Source of the DNA: Heliocidaris tuberculata
Lineage: Eukaryota; Echinodermata; Echinoidea; Camarodonta; Echinometridae
NCBI GenBank assembly: GCA_025618425.1
Contig: CM046832.1
Span: 23,542,359 to 23,606,358 of the forward strand
Direction: 5' to 3'
DNA: 64,000 bases
The notes under the pieces were generated by a model, which did no database searches, was not told where the DNA came from, and saw nothing but the letters and a program-made list of their open reading frames with translations. Shown here one piece after another: positions 53,735 through 64,000 of the stretch (within the stretch, counting starts at the first letter, position 1; each line of letters starts with the position of its first letter). The translations under genes were made by a program, and so were the position numbers.

Positions 53735-55030
53735 GGGCGTCGCTGGGGGGGGGGGGGGGGGGGGGTGACAATTATTGTGAAAAGAAAATTAGGGAGAGGA
53801 AAGGAAAACAAAAACAGAAGAAGAAAAAAAGAAGGAAAGGAAAAATTAACCCATAACCGTTCAGTAACAAAGATTTCTTATCGTAAAGTGATAAGTTTTG
53901 GGTTATAATGAACAAATACTCCAAAACACTGGAAAGTGGATATTCGGACAAAAGGTGTCCCCCTTCGGCAATGGGCGGCAGCCCCCCCCCCCCCCCCCGA
54001 GGATTTTCAAAGTTCCGATATTCGGGCAATCACCACTAACACATTCAGCGAGCACAGGCGTGAGCCAGGATTTTTCAATAGGGGGGGGGGGCAGACGTGA
54101 AGGATCCAACCGCATAGCCAAGATTTCATTTAAGGGGGGCGGTTTTGAGCACGCGAAGCGTGCTCCCCAGGGGGTGGGTGCAGGTTCCCCCTCCCCCTCC
54201 CACGCGAAGCTCGAAAGCTCTGACGTTTTATAGCAAATTTGAGAGAAAGATAACGGCTCGTAGCTCCTTTTTTTAGGCGGAAGGTTATTTCGACGCCCTA
54301 GCTGCTTTTCAATTATTTGGACGCAATACTGCACTGTATGTAACAGGGGTGGTTGCAGGGAGAGGGGAGTTTCCCCCTTCCCGCGAGAAACGCGAAAGCC
54401 TTCACGTTTTAGCACCTTCTTTTTTTAGGCAGAAAGTTAGTTCGATGCCCTAGCTGCTTTTCAGTTATTTGGACTCAATACTGCACTGTATGAGGGGTGC
54501 GTGCAGGGAGGGGACCCCCCCCCCCTCCACTAGCGTACCCAAGGAGGGGGGGGGGGCAGGGGGCAGACTGCCCCCTGACAACTTTTGACAGAAAAGAACA
54601 ATTTTCCGCCCTTATAGACCTTTTTTTAAAATTTTAATCTTTTATGCTTATCAGAGAATTCTGGACCCCCAAAAATGTGATAACCCCCACCACTGAGCGA
54701 CTTTTGGAGCGCTGGGGTAATTTTTTTGTCACCCCCCCCCCCTCCACTGAGCGACTTTTTGAGGGCTGGTGAGACAAAAAAAAAACGGGTCGACCTTTTC
54801 AAACGTCTGCCTCTTTTTTGTTTTTGCTTGTCAGAGAATTATGGAGGAGAACATGTGATTACCCCCCCCCCCCCCCCCCACTGAGCGACTTTTTGAGGGC
54901 TGGCGAAAAAAATTGTCACCACCCCCCCCCCCGGGGGGTATTATTATTATGGTCTCCCTCCAAGCAAAATTTGACATGCAGTTGACAAAATTTGCCCCCC
55001 ATGTAAAAAATCCTGGGTACGCCGCTGTCC
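53735..55030. mobile_element. Cluster of CAGTGGCGTAC-type hAT-like fragments, polyC-rich
   Basis: A 1.3-kb mosaic. It contains two diverged ~150-bp tandem copies (near 54265-54350 and 54415-54505, sharing GCCCTAGCTGCTTTTCA). A right-hand part runs from CTAGCGTACCCAAGG (54533) to CCTGGGTACGCCGCTG (55010-55026) with three repeats of CACTGAGCGACTTTTTGAGG. The motifs match the 4674, 11510 and 18000 elements. Boundaries of the individual insertions are uncertain. Confidence 0.55.
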
Positions 55031-55413
55031 CCCTCCCTGTCTACGCCAATGTCAGCGAGGTGCCAGAACATCCACCGATATTTGGGCAGCGAGGTTCCCA
55101 GATTATAATATTATATAACTTCTGTAGGTAACTTCTGTACATTTTCACTATGAAAAGTAACCAATTTTTTTTTTTTTTTTAGAAATTGACAAGTTGATAT
55201 CTGGGCAAAAGTCGTCAGCCCCCTCCCCCCCCCCCCCCCCCCCGCCTTGCGAAAATTGGCCCGTATGATCAAAGATCTCTACATCTGCGATTTTCTTTGA
55301 TTAATATTTGTGTGGGGGTGGGAGATTAGGGTACAGCATTTCATTATAGCCAAATTTGGGTGTCACACCCCCCCCCCCCCCCGCCATTCCTAGCAACGCT
55401 TCTGCATGTAGTC

Positions 55414-56315
55414 TGGGAGCCTGTCCCGAAATAGTCATTCCATTTTACATAAGAGATTTGATGACCACACCACTGATTTCTGCGGATTTTTTCCGTAGAA
55501 ATCAGTGTATTTGATCCCTTGAAGTTACTTAGACCATCCATGTCATTCACAAAACCTTGTCAGCCCGAACGAAGCAGCTTGGCCGGTTTGGCCCATATAG
55601 CCCAGATATTAAGCAAGCTCCTCTAAATGTCTTGTCAAACAGGTTCAGATTGCCAATATGGGTGTGTTTACATAATCCTGACAATATCATACTTTTGAGA
55701 TAGCAATACAATTTTCACAATTTAATAACTTATTATTGAAATGATCATTTGACACCAAATTGCACCCCAAGAAAGTTACAATACTCAAGATTGTACTAGG
55801 TAAATTTGACCTGAATTGAATATGACACTTTGCAGTTATTAGGATGTAAGGCCAAAATATGTTTTTCTCTACAAAGCATTTTGGGCAGCAAAGCTTGCTT
55901 TAGGGCACTTAATTTTGGTGGGCTTTTTTAGGGACGTGTTACACCCCCTTCCCGATGAAAATTTTTGTCAGTTTTCATACTTTTTTTAATGTACACCTCA
56001 TCCTTCTGACAAAAGAAAAAAATTGCCCCAAATTTTAGGGGCCGTCTGACAACCCAGGCAACGGAAAATTTTGTCAGTTTTTGTGTTTTGGTAATGTATA
56101 GTCCTACACCTTCCTTGTGACAAAGTTTGGCGCATATGTTAGATGGGTTGAAATCGACCCGACTTGGGGCCCTTTTGGGGGGTTCAGTGGGCCAAACCCG
56201 GCGGGTTCGTTCGGGCTGATAATCTTTTTGGGAATGGCATGGATAGATGGGCTTAGTAACATGCTGGGGTCAAATCTCATATGTAAAATTGGGTGACTAT
56301 TTCGGGACAGGCCCC
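55414..56315. mobile_element. ~900-bp foldback element
   Basis: Left GGAGCCTGTCCCGAAATAGT and right ACTATTTCGGGACAGGCCCC are inverted ends. The arms continue inward over AGATTTGATGACC, CCATCCATGTCATTC and CAGCCCGAACGAAGC/GTTCGTTCGGGCTG. The left arm has an extra hairpin (CACTGATTTCTGCGGA...TCCGTAGAAATCAGTG, 55470-55506) that the right arm lacks. Confidence 0.75.
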
Positions 56316-56394
56316 TGGCCTATGAAAAGTGCTATAATGATTGATACTAATATTTATTGTAATCTTCATATATTAGAAAAGGGAACAACACAGG

Positions 56395-56649
56395 CACTGG
56401 CATACTGGTGGGGGGTGGGCTTGGGGGCTACAGCCCCCCCCCAAAAAAAAAAGTTCCACGCCAAAAAAAAAAAAAAAAGGGGGAAAGGAAAAATTTCAAA
56501 TTACCTACTGGATATATGACAAAATTACATTTTCATGTAAAAAACGGTCAATTTTTTTTTGCTCGCTCGCTTGCAATTATTTAAAAATTGTGCCCCATAT
56601 GCCTATGCTCAGCCCCCTCAAAAAAATTTTGCTCATTATTACGCCACTG
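56395..56649. mobile_element. hAT-like mini-element (255 bp)
   Basis: Left end CACTGGCATACTGG, right end ATTACGCCACTG, with perfect 8-bp target duplication AACACAGG at 56387-56394 and 56650-56657. Interior: polyC, polyA and GCTCGCTCGCTTGC. Confidence 0.8.
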
Positions 56650-57747
56650 AACACAGGGAATATGTAGCTCCACATTGCAAGCGTTATTTTATTTTATTCG
56701 ACCAAAAGTAATGGCTATTTTCTTGGCTTCAAACGGAGGGGGGGGGGGGGGATGCCGCTGGAAGAATGCGTTAGCCCCCTCACACATCTGATATTTCTAT
56801 TTTTGTAATGGACTGTTGATTTCACTGATAAAAAAATTATTAAAAGAATATTTCAAACAAAAAATCTGATGGACATGTAGTATATCAAAATAAACAAAAA
56901 ACAACAACACAAATTTGGGATGTGTTATGCAAAGAATGAAAAAAAAAATGCAGACATAAAAATTTCTCGTATTCAGTGCCGATCCTCCGACACAGCATAT
57001 GGTAGTCTTATACACAGTGCACACCCAATATAAAAGCTAGCAATTACTTCCATGCAGCGGACTTTAGGAAGCACACAGAGCCGTGATAATATGCGCTAGT
57101 GAAAGTAATTATGATTATTTGAATTTATCATTTAGCATAACAGAGTTACGTCACAAACTCATTTAACTCAATATATCGTGTTTTCAGCACATCAGACGGC
57201 CTAACTGAGTCCGTCTTCGAAACAAAAATAACAACAAAAAAACTTTTTCTTATCTTTGCTTATCTTTAATCATAATTATATCATTATTATGCCAAAATAC
57301 AATACTTTTATTAAGATTTTTTCAATCACTGAGCTGGTCTTTACAGAAGATACTGAAACCGGGCTACTACGCCTAATGGATGACTCAAAACCAAAAGAAA
57401 AATCAGTGTATTCTTGATTTGAATAACCGTTTGTGAAGTATATAGGCTTCCCCTCACCCTTCCCAGAATAAGCTTATTTTGCGTGTTGCAGTAGGCTTTG
57501 CAATTGAGCTACAATTCTCTTTTAATGCACTCGTTATTTTGCGAGGAAGTGCAGCGATCAGGTGAGAAAATTTGACAGCTCATTTATCGCATGCAATTCC
57601 CAGCCTATTTGATAGTTGTAAATACAATTTGCACTAATTATTATCATATATACCTGATGGATATTAATTTTGTTCAAATTTTCAAGGGGGTAGAATATTT
57701 TCCAGCGGCTGCACCCCTCCCCCCCCCCTTTCCCCGGATCGGCGACC

Positions 57748-57897
57748 CAGTGGCGGATCCAGGGGGAGGGGGCCCGGGCCCCCGGCCCCCTCCCCTGGGA
57801 CCAAAAAGGGGTTAAAAAAATTTTGCTTATCAGAAAATTTTGTGAATGTTGAGCCCCCTCCCTCAAAAAATCCTGGATCCGCCACTGCGGCAACCCT
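57748..57897. mobile_element. hAT-like mini-element (150 bp)
   Basis: Starts CAGTGGCGGATCCAGG and ends CCTGGATCCGCCACTG, an almost perfect terminal inverted repeat. Flanking 8-mers CGGCGACC and CGGCAACC (7 of 8) are the target duplication. GC-rich interior. Confidence 0.85.
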
Positions 57898-60182
57898 ATA
57901 CATTTTGGAAATAGCCCTATGATATTGGCAGTTTGTATTTTTTTTCTTGCCCTTATACATAAAGTGATCTCATGATTGAACATTACGATTTGCAGCACAG
58001 GTTTGATTATATTTATGCTGAATTTTCTACACGGTAAATAGCCTTCAGTTATATGATTGTTATAGTTAAGCGAGGGAGCGTAGCGACCAAGCGAGATTCC
58101 TGATTGGAATGCTGAAACACTGCTGTCTATAGCAATGCAGAGCCTATATAAGGTGTTAGTATATAATTTGCGTTAACTAGTTTATTTGTAAGCAATTTCC
58201 CAGCATTTCCGGGGCGATCCCTTTAAAGTAAGCTGTCAGAAAATTGATCGATGCCCTGAATAGTTTTGCTTGTTAATTAAGTACTAATATTTTTCAGTCT
58301 TGGAAACTTTACAGAAATCAATCTGCAGAAGACAAGATAAAATAGTATTCATTACAAATAAAGGGACTTCGAAACTTCATCAGAAGATACTATCATGCAC
58401 TGCTCTTAAACAATCAATAAAAAATCGTATATAATGTAGGGCCGGGGGAGGCTGGGGAGATATTTTGAACTACTGTATACCAGTATTCACCTTGTTATTC
58501 CAACAACTCATTATTCGGGGCAGCGATGTTGCTTCTTGGGTAAATTCAAAATAAATGGATACACAATGCAATGTACCGAAAGTGGATTTCACTGTAAGAA
58601 ACTGTCAGAAATTTGCTGACTTGCTTCGCTCGCTCGCAAAACAAAACGAGTCTATAAGGTTAATAATTCTGGAGTAAAGTGAGACCGATCAATAATTTTG
58701 ACTCACCAGTTTTCATCAGGTCACCCATGATGCTTTTCAACTTGTCATATAGGTATACGAGCTTTCCAAGAAGACAAACAGACTATGGAGCTTTCATAAC
58801 AATAGGTCTGAAAATCAGAACAATTGCTTGTGTATGTAGGGGAAGGCGACGAACGATTAAATATAGGGCAAGACTTGGCAATCAATTCTCATGAACAACT
58901 GAGGACGTTATTCTCATTTTGTTAGAACGCTGCTTGAGCTGAAGAAAAGTTTCACAACCTATAGTGTTTGATTTTGCCATATTCTCCATATATAGGAAAA
59001 TTAAAACATTGGATTTGGAGGACCAAACAACGAAAAAGAGAGTGGAAGTCAAACAGTTTCACTACTGTTACTTTAATGGACTGTTCTTTTATAACTTAGG
59101 CTGATTGTTTGAGATTAAAATAAGTTTAACAGGTCAACGGATCTAAGACATTTACCCAGCATTCAAAAGTGAGGGCGAGGTATAATAATTGGGCTACTCG
59201 ATTGGATTCCCATAACTGAATTATAGGGCTGCAGCGCCTCCAGTAATTGAGTTTATTCTACACTTGAAATTATAATTAAAACGAACATGAGATACATAGA
59301 AAAAAGTACCTGCCTCCTAAATCAGAAAAGGTTTAGGACAAGACTACCCCCTTGTACAAACTGCATTAGAATAGATTTAATTCTTGTATAGTATCCTTGC
59401 CAATCGGATTTTATATGCTTATCATAGATGTCATGTTGTTTATGATTATGTTTATTGTTTTACAAATTTTTAGAATGAAGTGTTCTTGGAAAAAGTCACT
59501 GATTCTGCCCCATTCCCATTTTCTCCATTTCATATAAAAAGAAAATTACCCATGTATCGAATAGGGCCTATGGCGTACATGGGGGGGGGGGGGGGGAGGG
59601 GTCACCCCAGTGGTGGATCCAGGATTTTGTGAGGGAGGGGGCCCAATATTCATAAAATTTTCTGACAAGCAAAAAAAAAAAAGGGTCATCAGCATTTTGG
59701 GGTTTCTTTTTAAGTCAAAAAATCTCTGACATGCAAAAAAAAAAAAAAAAAAAAAGGTCATCAACATTTTGGGGGTGTCTTTTTTTCCAGGGGAGGGGCC
59801 GGGCCCCCCTCGATCCGCCCCTCGGTCGCCCATCGATATCGTCACCAAGAGCAGCTCTGCATAAGGCCCAACCATAATAACGACTAGGAGTAAGCCCAGG
59901 GAAATGTAACTAAGTTCTTAGTTACATTTCCCTGGTTGGCCTAATGAATTCCATAAATTTGCTGCGCAAGGTTCCTTCTTTATTTGACATTTTCCGACAC
60001 CGTATAATATACATGCATCATAATCAATAACCGGCCGAGCAGTGCGGAGGCAGTGAAAACAAACATAATATTTGTAGAATTGTGGACCAGGATTGGGTTT
60101 ATATGATAATTTTGCTGTATATATGCACTCTTTTATAGAGTGTTAAGTAATTTAGGTCATTTTTGTATGTTTAAAACCCAAA
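57898..60182. other. Upstream flank of the plus-strand exon
   Basis: Apart from the decayed element at 59608-59823 I see no repeat with clear ends. 59890-59935 has an inverted repeat of GGGAAATGTAACTAAG and CTTAGTTACATTTCCC. A promoter for the 60183 exon is expected in the last few hundred bases, but no TATA box is clear. Confidence 0.35.
59608..59823. mobile_element. Decayed hAT-like mini-element
   Basis: Left end CAGTGGTGGATCCAGG matches the 57748 element; the right end (CGATCCGCCCCTCG) has lost some of its pairing. Two internal repeats of a TCTGACATGCAAAA-like motif followed by polyA and GGTCATCA. Confidence 0.55.
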
Positions 60183-60346
60183 ATGGGTGGTAAATCATCA
60201 ACGTTTATGCAGAAGGTCGTGTCACCAGTGTCGCAGTATATGGGGTACGGGGATTCGGCGGGGAACGAAGCCAGCAAGAGTGGACGGGGCGAGGGCTTCG
60301 GAATGCCTGTGAGATTGGCCAACCCCTTCGTTCTAACACGGTCAAG
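60183..60346 (+). CDS. Probable first coding exon of an unrecognised gene with N-myristoylation-type start
   Basis: ATG in a strong context (AAAATGG) opens a 54-codon frame ending at a good donor, TCAAG|GTAATG (phase 2); without splicing it stops at once (TAA). The peptide starts MGGKSSTFMQKVVSPVSQ, has a Gly/Ser-rich middle (GNEASKSGRGEG) and ends MPVRLANPFVLTRS. Gly2 with Ser at position 6 fits the N-myristoyltransferase consensus. The exon is CpG- and GC-rich compared with its surroundings, as expected near a promoter. I do not recognise the family and find no convincing second exon before 64000. It is transcribed divergently from the SLC26 gene, with its start about 11.7 kb from the SLC26 ATG. 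Confidence 0.6.
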
Positions 60347-60589
60347 GTAATGTCATTCATCAGTCAATGAAGTAATCTAAATTCATGACAAAAAAAGGAG
60401 ATAACTTGACTGTTTTATTGTATCTGTATTTTGTTTGCTCAACAGAAAAATACTCTCTCCTTTGGCTTTAACTTAAAGTTTATTTCAGGTTTACTAAGTG
60501 AGATGAGGCCTGTAGAGTGTAGACATAGGCATAACAAGTTAAGCACTTACATGTATCAGCTTATAGTTTTGTACAAGCTTATCTGAAGA

Positions 60590-60922
60590 TGGGGTTGGGC
60601 TAACTTGGCACTAGGGCGAACTCGGCACTGCGCAGTGACTATGTTTCAAGAGTTGACTTGAAGTCCACGCTATGCACCGTACCCTTTTTTAGCCTTAAAC
60701 TTCATGTTTTGTATAATTTTACTTCTTGAAATCGTCAACATTACTTCTTTGCTAATCATTTTACACATTGTTATCAAATAATTTGAATTTAAGTGTTTTG
60801 AAATGTGTTATTAAGTGCGAAATTCAACACAAGTGTTTGCGATCAATTTAACTCTCTGGGCTCACTCAGCCGCGATTTTCCGCCAAGGCCGAGTTCGCCC
60901 TAGTGCCGAGTTAGCCCGCATC
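60590..60922. mobile_element. Inverted-repeat element in intron 1 of the plus-strand gene
   Basis: Left GGGCTAACTTGGCACTAGGG and right CCCTAGTGCCGAGTTAGCCC, inverted repeats of about 31 bp. TCTGAAGA and CCTGAAGA lie just outside and may be an 8-bp target duplication. Confidence 0.65.
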
Positions 60923-61975
60923 CCTGAAGATAACCTTGTACTCCAGACTAGCTTTTATGAGTGAATAGGCCTCAATATCTTTTGTGTGTATCAGCGGGCC
61001 TTTTTCCAGTCTAGATCATTCATACATGAGAGGAAAATAATTATTTTAAATTTCACTTTCAACTCTGAATCCCCAAATTTTTGGGACAGTAAGTTGAAGA
61101 GTCCCTGAATCAGGTAATCTAACAAATTTAAGAAAATTAATTCTTGCTAAGAGCAATTTTGTTGTCTGTTTTTTACTGCTGCAACAGTGAATGTTGGACA
61201 CAATTCCACATAGGCAACCTAACTTGCACATGAGTGCAAGGTAGGCATAGACCACACCACGTAATACTATAGTGGTCATACTGACCACTATGCGGGATGA
61301 ATGCAAAAAAAATAATAGTCATTTTCTATTGCCTGTACTGAAGGTATGGGGGAAAAATAAGATAAATATTTCAAATACTTCCTTTCAAATTCAGCTCTTT
61401 AAAATCTCACTCCTACCTTAAATGGGCGTTAGAAAGAACTTCTGATATTTCCAGCAAAATCCAAAGTCAAAATTCATGTCCAAAACCTAAGAAATCCCCG
61501 CCAATTTTTTTCGTGATCGCATGTTGTTTTCATGCTGCCAATGTTTTAGACTAAACTCGGTCAATAAAATTTTGTCCACAAAGAAACTCGGTATCGCGCG
61601 CACGCACATCAATCTCTACGATCGCGCACACGGAAAATCAGGACTTTTACGTGTGCGCGGTAGGGACCGAATTTTTAACGACCAAATTTTTTGGGGGGAG
61701 ATGTCAGCAATCAGGAAATGTATACAATGACGTGCGATACCCCATTTCACCAGAAGTGACAGTAAATTACAGATTTCATTTTTAGAATTATCTTTTCCAA
61801 TGCTGGTGAGTTGAATTTATTGTATTTCATGGATATGTTGGTGTTGGTTTTTGTAAATTAAATGCCGATTTTGAGTGAATATTGGTGACTTTTGTGCACT
61901 GGTGTTTTGAAAGTGTTGAGGTGTATCACTGCCTTGAGTCTACACACGAAGTATAGTAAAGTCGCTATGAGTGGC

Positions 61976-62438
61976 ACAGACCAAAAATTCTGTCTCTTGT
62001 TCGTTAGCCTCTTATTTTGGTTAGGGTTGGCCCTCACTTAGAGACAGAAATGGGCCTATCACTCTGCTGTGCAAACTTACTGACCGCCAAATTCCAGTCG
62101 GCATGTAGTTGGAAAAATCCATATTCTTGATATTTTAATATATTTTTATAAATCAAACAGATTAGGCCTAGGCTCTATATGTTATAACGGATCTGTTCAC
62201 TTACCAATTTGACTGTTTTATTCCTTTTAATGCTAATTTTTCAGGTAATTCAGGGTCCAAGGTATTCTCCGTTTGAAAATCTTGCAACCGTATTCTATTT
62301 ATCATGGTTATTAGTGTGTGAGTCAATTTGTATTCGGTTTGCAAAGCAGATCGAATGGCTGGCTTCTGTCTCTAAGTGAGGGCCGACCCTAACCAAAATA
62401 AGAGGCTAATGAACGAGAAACAGAATTTTTGGTCTAGC
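61976..62438. mobile_element. Inverted-repeat element with ~75-bp arms
   Basis: Left arm 61977-62050 (GACCAAAAATTCTGTCTCTT ... CTCACTTAGAGACAGAA) and right arm 62364-62437 are near-perfect reverse complements. The spacer of about 315 bp has no frame of note. Confidence 0.75.
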
Positions 62439-62445
62439 ATCTAGG

Positions 62446-62683
62446 CATAGCCTGGAAAGGCTCTTTGATTCTTTTAAAGAGTAATAAAAAAAAACCTGAT
62501 GCTACTCATCATAGACGCTGGTGCTTTTATCTATCTCACTCTCAGCAACATAGTAGTCATTTTAGAATCGAAAGAACCTCTTGAAAATCACCTTTACCGT
62601 GAGCCAGCTTCTCTCAATCTCATCTCCTCATATTGAACCTATTTTTTTTTTTACTCTTTAAAAGAGCCTTTCCAGGCTATGCA
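62446..62683. mobile_element. Inverted-repeat element with CATAGCCTGGAAAGGCTCTTT ends
   Basis: CATAGCCTGGAAAGGCTCTT at the left and AAGAGCCTTTCCAGGCTATG at the right, extending over CTTTTAAAGAGTAA. It lies directly after the 61976 element. Confidence 0.75.
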
Positions 62684-62706
62684 AACATGGCAGAGCTAGC
62701 CGAGAC

Positions 62707-63109
62707 TTAGACCAAAAGCTTCAGTCTCTCTGTACCATCTGGTGTTCCACTGAGACTACGTCTGGCTCCACTAACCTCCAGACATAGAGACTGAATGATC
62801 TTATATGCCATAGTAGGGGGGCCTTGAGAAAAGCGTAATAGTACAGGCAGTGTATTGCCAATTGATTGTGATCGTATTGCGATCGACATTGCATTTGCAA
62901 GACTCGAACGGTCATTCAAACTGTCCAGGTACAAAACGAAAATGGCAATATTTTATCATCTTTTCAGTATCATAAGGAATGTTTACAAGCAAAAAATCTG
63001 GAATCAGATCATCATCTTTGTATAATTCAATTCTGAAGGGAGTAGCAGGCACAAAAAGAAATGAGATTGACAAAATTTCCTGTTTTGGGGAGAGCGTCTT
63101 AGTTGACAA
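62707..63109 (-). pseudogene. Coding-like stretch in two frames, unrecognised
   Basis: Two adjoining minus-strand frames look protein-like. The first (about 63109-62935) reads LFVPATPFRIELYKDDDLIP then DFLLVNIPYDTEKMIKYCHF. Near 62935 the frame shifts to YLDSLNDRSSLANAMSIAIR and continues GNTLPVLLRFSQGPPTMAYK to a stop at 62707. Amino-acid composition is balanced and stop-poor, unlike nearby ORFs. It could be a decayed gene or transposon copy, two exons with a missed intron, or chance. No family recognised. Confidence 0.3.
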
Positions 63110-64000
63110 GGGGCACGGCAGTCTAATGTTGGACTGTACTTGGACGTATCATCGCAGCACAGCAGCTTAATAAAAAATAGGACGATCATTAGCTGAAAGT
63201 AGGTAGAAATTTTGAATTTGTGAGACTTCGTAAATTATAAATTAGATATAGGTCTAGATCTATGTATTTTCAGTGGATTGTGGATCTTTGTATCACGAGT
63301 TGGAGTCTATTTAAACTTTGAATATTCTATAAAAAAAAAAGAACGGAGACAAAACATGCAATCTGCCTGTATACCATGTGCTGTATGTGCCGGTAGTACG
63401 GTCGTACCATCTGTCTGTGGGAAGGTTGACAAATGTCAGTTTTAATAAATGATTCCCCATAACAGATGGTTATTTCTGTCTAGCCAAGACTGAGTCTGAG
63501 AGGCCATTTTCATCATTCAAATAGCTGAATTTATTTTTTAAGGTGACCTATTTCAGATTGAGGGCTCCACATACTTGAACACAATGCTGGTGTTGATGGT
63601 TGATATGTAGGATTTTATCCTCGGTGACAAAGTGAGAGTTCTTCAGGATTGATTTTGAAGTTTGAACAACAGTAACATAATTAACAAAACAACAAAAACA
63701 ACAAAAAAACACTTGGCTTAATTTTTAAAAAGAAGAAATAAAAAGTAAAATAATACTCCATTCTTGGTGTGGTTGGTGGGTCTTTGTAGGGGATTTCTGT
63801 AGACAGATTATGACCTCATGATATGTCATCTGAGAATTGATACCATTGACTCTCAAAATATTTGGGAAATAACATTTTTGACCCATGGCCTTGTAAGTGT
63901 TACAACAAACCTTCAGTTTTATGTTAATAGATCATTGTCAAAAGGAAGAGCACTGGGGAGTCTCATAAAAATGACAGCGACTGTAATTCTAACCTTAAGC
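62940..64000. other. Region after the coding-like stretch
   Basis: Beyond the frames noted at 62707-63109 nothing coding was found up to the window end; A-rich runs at 63330-63345 and 63690-63750. Probably intron of the plus-strand gene. Confidence 0.3.

Noticed and set aside
53903..54415. 170-codon minus-strand open frame
   Set aside because: Lies over polyC/G runs and repeated element fragments; Gly/Pro-rich low complexity with no family resemblance.

Overview
This window looks like nuclear DNA of a marine invertebrate. An echinoderm such as a sea urchin or relative is my best guess; amphioxus or a hemichordate is not excluded. The sequence is AT-rich, has large introns with canonical GT/AG splice sites, and is full of short inverted-repeat DNA transposons, microsatellites and homopolymer runs. 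There are no bacterial operons, rRNA, tRNA or CRISPR arrays that I can support. The species assignment is inference from the style of the repeats and one gene.

The one clear gene is an SLC26-family (SulP) anion transporter/exchanger on the minus strand. I rebuilt it from 15 coding exons between 48460 (start) and 22688 (stop). All 14 introns have GT..AG ends, all exon phases agree, and the exon lengths add up to 2433 nt, i.e. 810 residues plus a stop. The protein has the expected N-terminal cytoplasmic region, the SulP membrane domain and a C-terminal STAS domain with a long charged insertion. It is closest in motif to the SLC26A5 (prestin)/SLC26A6 group. Its odd points are two histidines where the anion-pocket Gln and aromatic residues normally sit, a glycine-repeat loop coded by a (GGA)n microsatellite, and a C-terminus that fits a PDZ ligand.

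A second probable gene starts on the plus strand at 60183. It is a short first coding exon with a strong start context, an N-myristoylation-type start (MGGKSS) and a good splice donor. I do not recognise the product, and the rest of the gene lies outside the window or is not visible. A weak, frameshifted coding-like stretch lies on the minus strand at 62707-63109.

Layout. 1-22687: region downstream of the SLC26 gene, without a supported gene and with many mobile elements: a nested pair at 4449-5061, hAT-like elements at 4674, 7692, 16606 and 18647, and a mariner-like foldback with transposase relics at 12199-13538. 22688-48460: the SLC26 gene. Its introns carry a ~145-bp tandem repeat, a foldback element, a homopyrimidine tract, a CR1/L2-like retrotransposon 3' end interrupted by another insertion, and a Harbinger-like element. 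48461-60182: upstream region dense in mobile elements, including a second 1.37-kb hAT copy and a 555-bp element with 39-bp perfect terminal inverted repeats around a SAP-domain ORF. 60183-64000: the start of the plus-strand gene and further inverted repeats.

The most striking mobile-element result is a set of hAT-type elements with intact or near-intact 8-bp target site duplications that I could read directly. Two of these families carry arrays of a hexamer (GAGTCC or GATCTT) just inside their ends. I did not find a clear undescribed cellular system; the SAP-domain mini-element and the hexamer-array hAT families are the best candidates for something new.
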